This document shows positions 62,001-64,000 of a DNA stretch of 64,000 bases, in pieces. This DNA is from Verrucomicrobiota bacterium (GTDB taxonomy: Bacteria > Verrucomicrobiota > Verrucomicrobiia > Verrucomicrobiales > Akkermansiaceae): positions 1-64,000 of the forward strand of contig JAPLUI010000227.1 of NCBI GenBank assembly GCA_026397725.1, in the 5' to 3' direction. Under the pieces are notes generated by a model. The model made no database searches. It worked only from the letters and a program-made list of their open reading frames with translations, and was not told the DNA's origin. The position numbers were made by a program, and so were the translations under genes. The first letter of the stretch is position 1. Each line of letters opens with the position of its first letter.

Positions 62001-64000
62001 GATGCCCAGCGGTCGTGGTTTTCCACCGCCGTGACCGGCCCCGGCAACATCGCCTGCTGGTGGAGTGTCTCGTCCGAGTTGAACTATGACTACCTGAGGT
62101 TTTACATCGATGGCGTCAAGCAACCTAACGAGATTTCGGGCGAGGTCGGCTGGACGCAAGCCTCATGGAGTATCCCCGTCGGCGATCACACTTTGAAGTG
62201 GCAGTACGAAAAGGACGGTTCTTATGCGGCGGGGGCCGATGCCGCGTGGGTGGATCAGGTGGTGTGGTTGACGCCGCCAGTGCTGGCCGGAGCCTCCGCC
62301 GTCACGGCACCGACCGGCGTGCCGCTGACCTATACCCTCAGTTCGAATGTCAGTGTGACCAGCTACTCGGTTGCGAGCGGAGCCCTGCCGGACGGATTGA
62401 CGCTCAATCCGACCACCGGTGCGGTCACCGGTTCACCGCTGACCGCCGGCATCTTCAACGTGACCCTCCAGGGCACCAACGCCGGTGGCAGCGGCGCGAA
62501 GGCGGTGACGTTCACCATTTTCGCAGCGCTGCCGATCCCGATTTCGGTCGAGACGCCACCGCTGTACTGGCCGACTGGCGGCGACAGTGTGTGGTATGGC
62601 CAAAGCACGACCACCCATGATGGCGTGGACGCCGCGCAAAGCGGAGATATTGCGGATTCACAGTCCGTGTGGGCGCAAATCTCCGTGGCGGGGCCGGGCA
62701 CGCTGACGTTTTGGTGGAAGGTCTCCTCGGAGGCCGACTACGACTACCTGCAGTTCTTCATGGATGGGGCGGAACAAGGGACTGCGCCCCAGATTTCCGG
62801 GGCGGTGGATTGGCAGCCAATCACCGTGGCGGTACCCGCTGGCAACCATGCCCTGCGCTGGACCTATTCCAAGGACGGCTCTCTCAGCGCTGGCGCGGAT
62901 GCCGCATGGCTGGATCAGGTCGTCTTCGCGCCGGACTTGCCACAGGCGCTGGACACCCCGGCCCTTACCTGGGCGACGTCTGGCAACGCCGCCTGGGCCG
63001 GGCAAATCCTGACTACCCACGACGGCGTGGATGCCGCCCAGAGCGGTCTCATCACCGATTCGCAGCAGTCCACCACCGAAACCACCGTCACCGGGGCCGG
63101 GTCGCTCTCCTTCTGGTGGAAGGTTTCCTCCGAGAGCAGCTTCGACTATCTCCGGTTCTATCTGGACGGCGCGGAACAGCCCGGGATCGTTGGCATCTCC
63201 GGCGCAGTGGACTGGCAGCAGCAAACCCTGGCGGTGCCCGCCGGCTCTCACACGCTGCGCTGGACCTATGCCAAGGACTACTCGAATAGTGTCGGGTTGG
63301 ATGCCGCATGGCTGGATCAGGTCGTGTTCACCTCCTACCATTTCACCGCGCCGGGAACCACCGTCGGCAGGTCGCTCTGGAACCGTCCGGACGCTGGCAC
63401 TCCGCCGGCGGTGCTTTCGACCATGGGAACCGCAGTGCCTTACGACATGATGCGCTTCACCGTGAGCACGACGGGCACTTACACGCTCAAGAGCACGAGT
63501 ACGAGTCCGGCGGGCTGGGACAATTACCTGTTCCTTTACAGCACGGCCTTCAACCCGGCCTTGCCGCTATCGAATGTGCTGGTCGGCAATGATGACGATG
63601 GGGGGGTCGGCATGGCTGCCTTCTCCACGACCCTGACTGCGGGGACCCCGTATTTCCTGGTGACCAGCGGATACAACAACACCAGCACGGGGGCCCACAC
63701 CTTGGTTATTTCCGGAGTGGGAAGCGTGCAGGTCACGCTCACGGTCCCCGGCACGACGACGGGCCGGCCGACCTGGCATCGCCTGGATCAAAATGGCGCC
63801 AACCCGCCAACGGTGCCTTCCACCGTGGGAACGGCGGTGCCCTTTGACACCGTTTCCTTCACGGTGAGTGCGACCGGCAATTACACCATGAAGAGCACCG
63901 GCACCTGGGACAACTATCTGTTCCTCCATGCCACCGGGTTCGATCCCGCCAATCCGCAGACGAACGTGGTGATTGGCAACGACGATTTCCCGGGCATCGG
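59004..64000 (+). CDS. M6-family metalloprotease with repeated Ig-like and sugar-binding-like domains (partial)
   Basis: At least 1665 codons are open from ATG 59004 (MKHQTDSSAPWLGHGRPPEH) to the window edge; an ATG at 58992 is possible. A signal-like LPLCALLLTVGAWHAG is present. The protease domain has the zinc motif IHETGHALGIPDYY (HExxH at residue ~298), with MMDSHQGDH after it. Downstream modules (residues ~480 onward): two pre-peptidase-like domains (SVWWTWTPS, SVWWQWTAP), Ig-like (VKEVRFYLNGTLVATLL), then three repeats with LSFWWKVSSE/FDYLRFYLDGAEQ (a MAM/LamG-like pattern). It is an exported giant protease acting on proteins or mucins outside the cell; the substrate is unknown. Confidence 0.88.
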   Translation, partial: MKHQTDSSAPWLGHGRPPEHQFPGTRNSPVARPWLPLCALLLTVGAWHAGATAPPRPGELAGYAADGTLAERVAFAEDIGNDKFDPGFLAQARFNMQRLVMEAQGIDPGIAATPPPAWRGMPTTGSPKVLCMLVEFNDYVHSPVNTREAIDNALFGAGNPAKFPYESLTNYYQRSSYNKLALQGNTLGWYRTPYNRSEVPQNFIGRQNLIKDVIDHYARLGHDFSQYDNDGDGVVDLFYVIYAGPNTGWGNFWWAYQTAWVDPLPFTYQISGKTFSKYVFQFQNETNGAPFTPVATIHETGHALGIPDYYQYKGGVGPAGGVGGLDMMDSHQGDHNCFSKWTLGWLTPTMVASGSQTIQLRPSGTSEDCVMIMPGANAAAQFSEYFMVQNRTKAGNDNAPDWPGSGMMIWHLDALAGEDYAYNNTNTPHKLLRLMEADGKEHIESRLGGNPGDFYAAGRAFTPTSSPSSLLYNGNSSLVSVTNFTPAQPTMSALFTINPYGMLPPAVAISSPADGFASPQGATIAISANFYDPTYGYPASIAFYCDGALISTDTTGPYTASWIGATVGSHVLTAVATGYAGLTTTSAPVTISVTAVSPPANDYFAGRITIAGDVKTVTGTNVSASEQSYEPSHAGQVPKKSVWWTWTPSITGTATITTAGSNYDTILAAYTGNAVGWLVDKASNDDVGGSDRTSSITFSVTAGVPIQIVVDGYNGASGSITLNVSVVYIPPGNDMFAGASVISNASTPVTVTGTNNGATAQTGEPAHAGSGPDASVWWQWTAPSDGTLQVSTAGSSFDTVLGVYTGAAVNALTVRASNDDATGTRTSYVSLAVTGGTTYFIAVDGYHGATGDITVQVSFYDTNDPPTISLTSPWNGQSIGRNNYLHLAAEAYDPEGRVKEVRFYLNGTLVATLLPNPGGVFDAYQLMTVAGYYTVTATAEDVLGLTATATATVLVSTITLPVALNNSSLTWVSGGTQSWSGTAAKSHDGASSAGSGALGDAQRSWFSTAVTGPGNIACWWSVSSELNYDYLRFYIDGVKQPNEISGEVGWTQASWSIPVGDHTLKWQYEKDGSYAAGADAAWVDQVVWLTPPVLAGASAVTAPTGVPLTYTLSSNVSVTSYSVASGALPDGLTLNPTTGAVTGSPLTAGIFNVTLQGTNAGGSGAKAVTFTIFAALPIPISVETPPLYWPTGGDSVWYGQSTTTHDGVDAAQSGDIADSQSVWAQISVAGPGTLTFWWKVSSEADYDYLQFFMDGAEQGTAPQISGAVDWQPITVAVPAGNHALRWTYSKDGSLSAGADAAWLDQVVFAPDLPQALDTPALTWATSGNAAWAGQILTTHDGVDAAQSGLITDSQQSTTETTVTGAGSLSFWWKVSSESSFDYLRFYLDGAEQPGIVGISGAVDWQQQTLAVPAGSHTLRWTYAKDYSNSVGLDAAWLDQVVFTSYHFTAPGTTVGRSLWNRPDAGTPPAVLSTMGTAVPYDMMRFTVSTTGTYTLKSTSTSPAGWDNYLFLYSTAFNPALPLSNVLVGNDDDGGVGMAAFSTTLTAGTPYFLVTSGYNNTSTGAHTLVISGVGSVQVTLTVPGTTTGRPTWHRLDQNGANPPTVPSTVGTAVPFDTVSFTVSATGNYTMKSTGTWDNYLFLHATGFDPANPQTNVVIGNDDFPGI

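Noticed and set aside
1..64000. Frequent GTTAG/CTAAC and CCTAAC words, with rare Leu codon CTA mostly before ACN
   Set aside because: A rough expectation from base composition (about 26 CCTAAC/GTTAGG words in 64 kb) is close to what I counted by eye, so there is no clear excess. A computed k-mer count would settle it.

Overview
The window looks like a chromosomal segment of a high-GC Verrucomicrobiota bacterium, probably in or near the Verrucomicrobiaceae/Akkermansiaceae. This is inferred from gene content, not from a marker gene. The clues are an ECF sigma factor coupled to a kinase with a formylglycine-enzyme-like (FGE/SUMF1) domain, a second pseudokinase-FGE protein, a membrane sulfatase-fold protein, a DUF1080 remnant, long exported proteins with FG-GAP, choice-of-anchor and Ig-like modules, a PQQ-type beta-propeller protein, and KdtA (Gram-negative LPS). 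No rRNA, tRNA or CRISPR array was seen.

Layout. 1-6.1 kb is a decayed region: an Rpn-type gene cut by the window edge, IS256-like and IS91-like transposase scraps, a broken exported gene next to a ~330 bp repeat, a helix-turn-helix relic, and two exported proteins. 6.1-14.6 kb holds Dabb, YgiQ and Kbl, a second inverted copy of the repeat, a small metallophosphoesterase, the sigma factor/kinase pair and OsmC. 14.7-21 kb is assimilatory sulfate reduction (cysI, cysH, cysK, with a possible cysJ scrap in front), then pyrF, a metallo-beta-lactamase-fold hydrolase and a lipoprotein MsrA. 21-26.9 kb is on the minus strand: an RRM protein, argH, a 42-codon DUF1080 remnant and a GH36-like glycosidase.

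26.9-31.7 kb is a small defence region. A type IIG Eco57I-like restriction-methylase is followed by toxin-antitoxin modules (HicAB, a HigA-type antitoxin, a decayed HigBA pair) lying between three separate scraps of the same methylase C-terminus. 31.7-39.6 kb, all minus strand, carries kdtA, rsmD, an AsmA-like protein with coding minisatellites, an exported protein, a membrane sulfatase-fold protein and a single-pass membrane protein. 39.6-43.6 kb has a MurG/MGDG-type glycosyltransferase, a HAD hydrolase, RseP and TrmL. 43.6-47.8 kb has the pseudokinase-FGE protein, a TPR-like membrane protein and a trypsin-like lipoprotein.

48.0-53.8 kb is one giant exported repeat protein (eight units of about 675-720 bp) broken by two deletions inside its repeats. 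The rest holds an RlmD/TrmA-type methyltransferase, a DUF4143 ATPase scrap, an FG-GAP protein, a PQQ-propeller protein and an M6-family metalloprotease running off the right edge.

The genes mainly serve envelope biogenesis and quality control (KdtA, glycosyltransferase, AsmA-like, sulfatase-fold, RseP, trypsin-like lipoprotein), sulfur and redox metabolism (CysIHK, MsrA, OsmC), signalling by sigma/kinase/FGE modules, and secretion of large repetitive proteins. The most unusual signals are the methylase-tail scraps alternating with toxin-antitoxin modules, the broken tandem-repeat protein, the inverted ~330 bp dispersed repeat, and the DUF1080 minigene with its middle removed.
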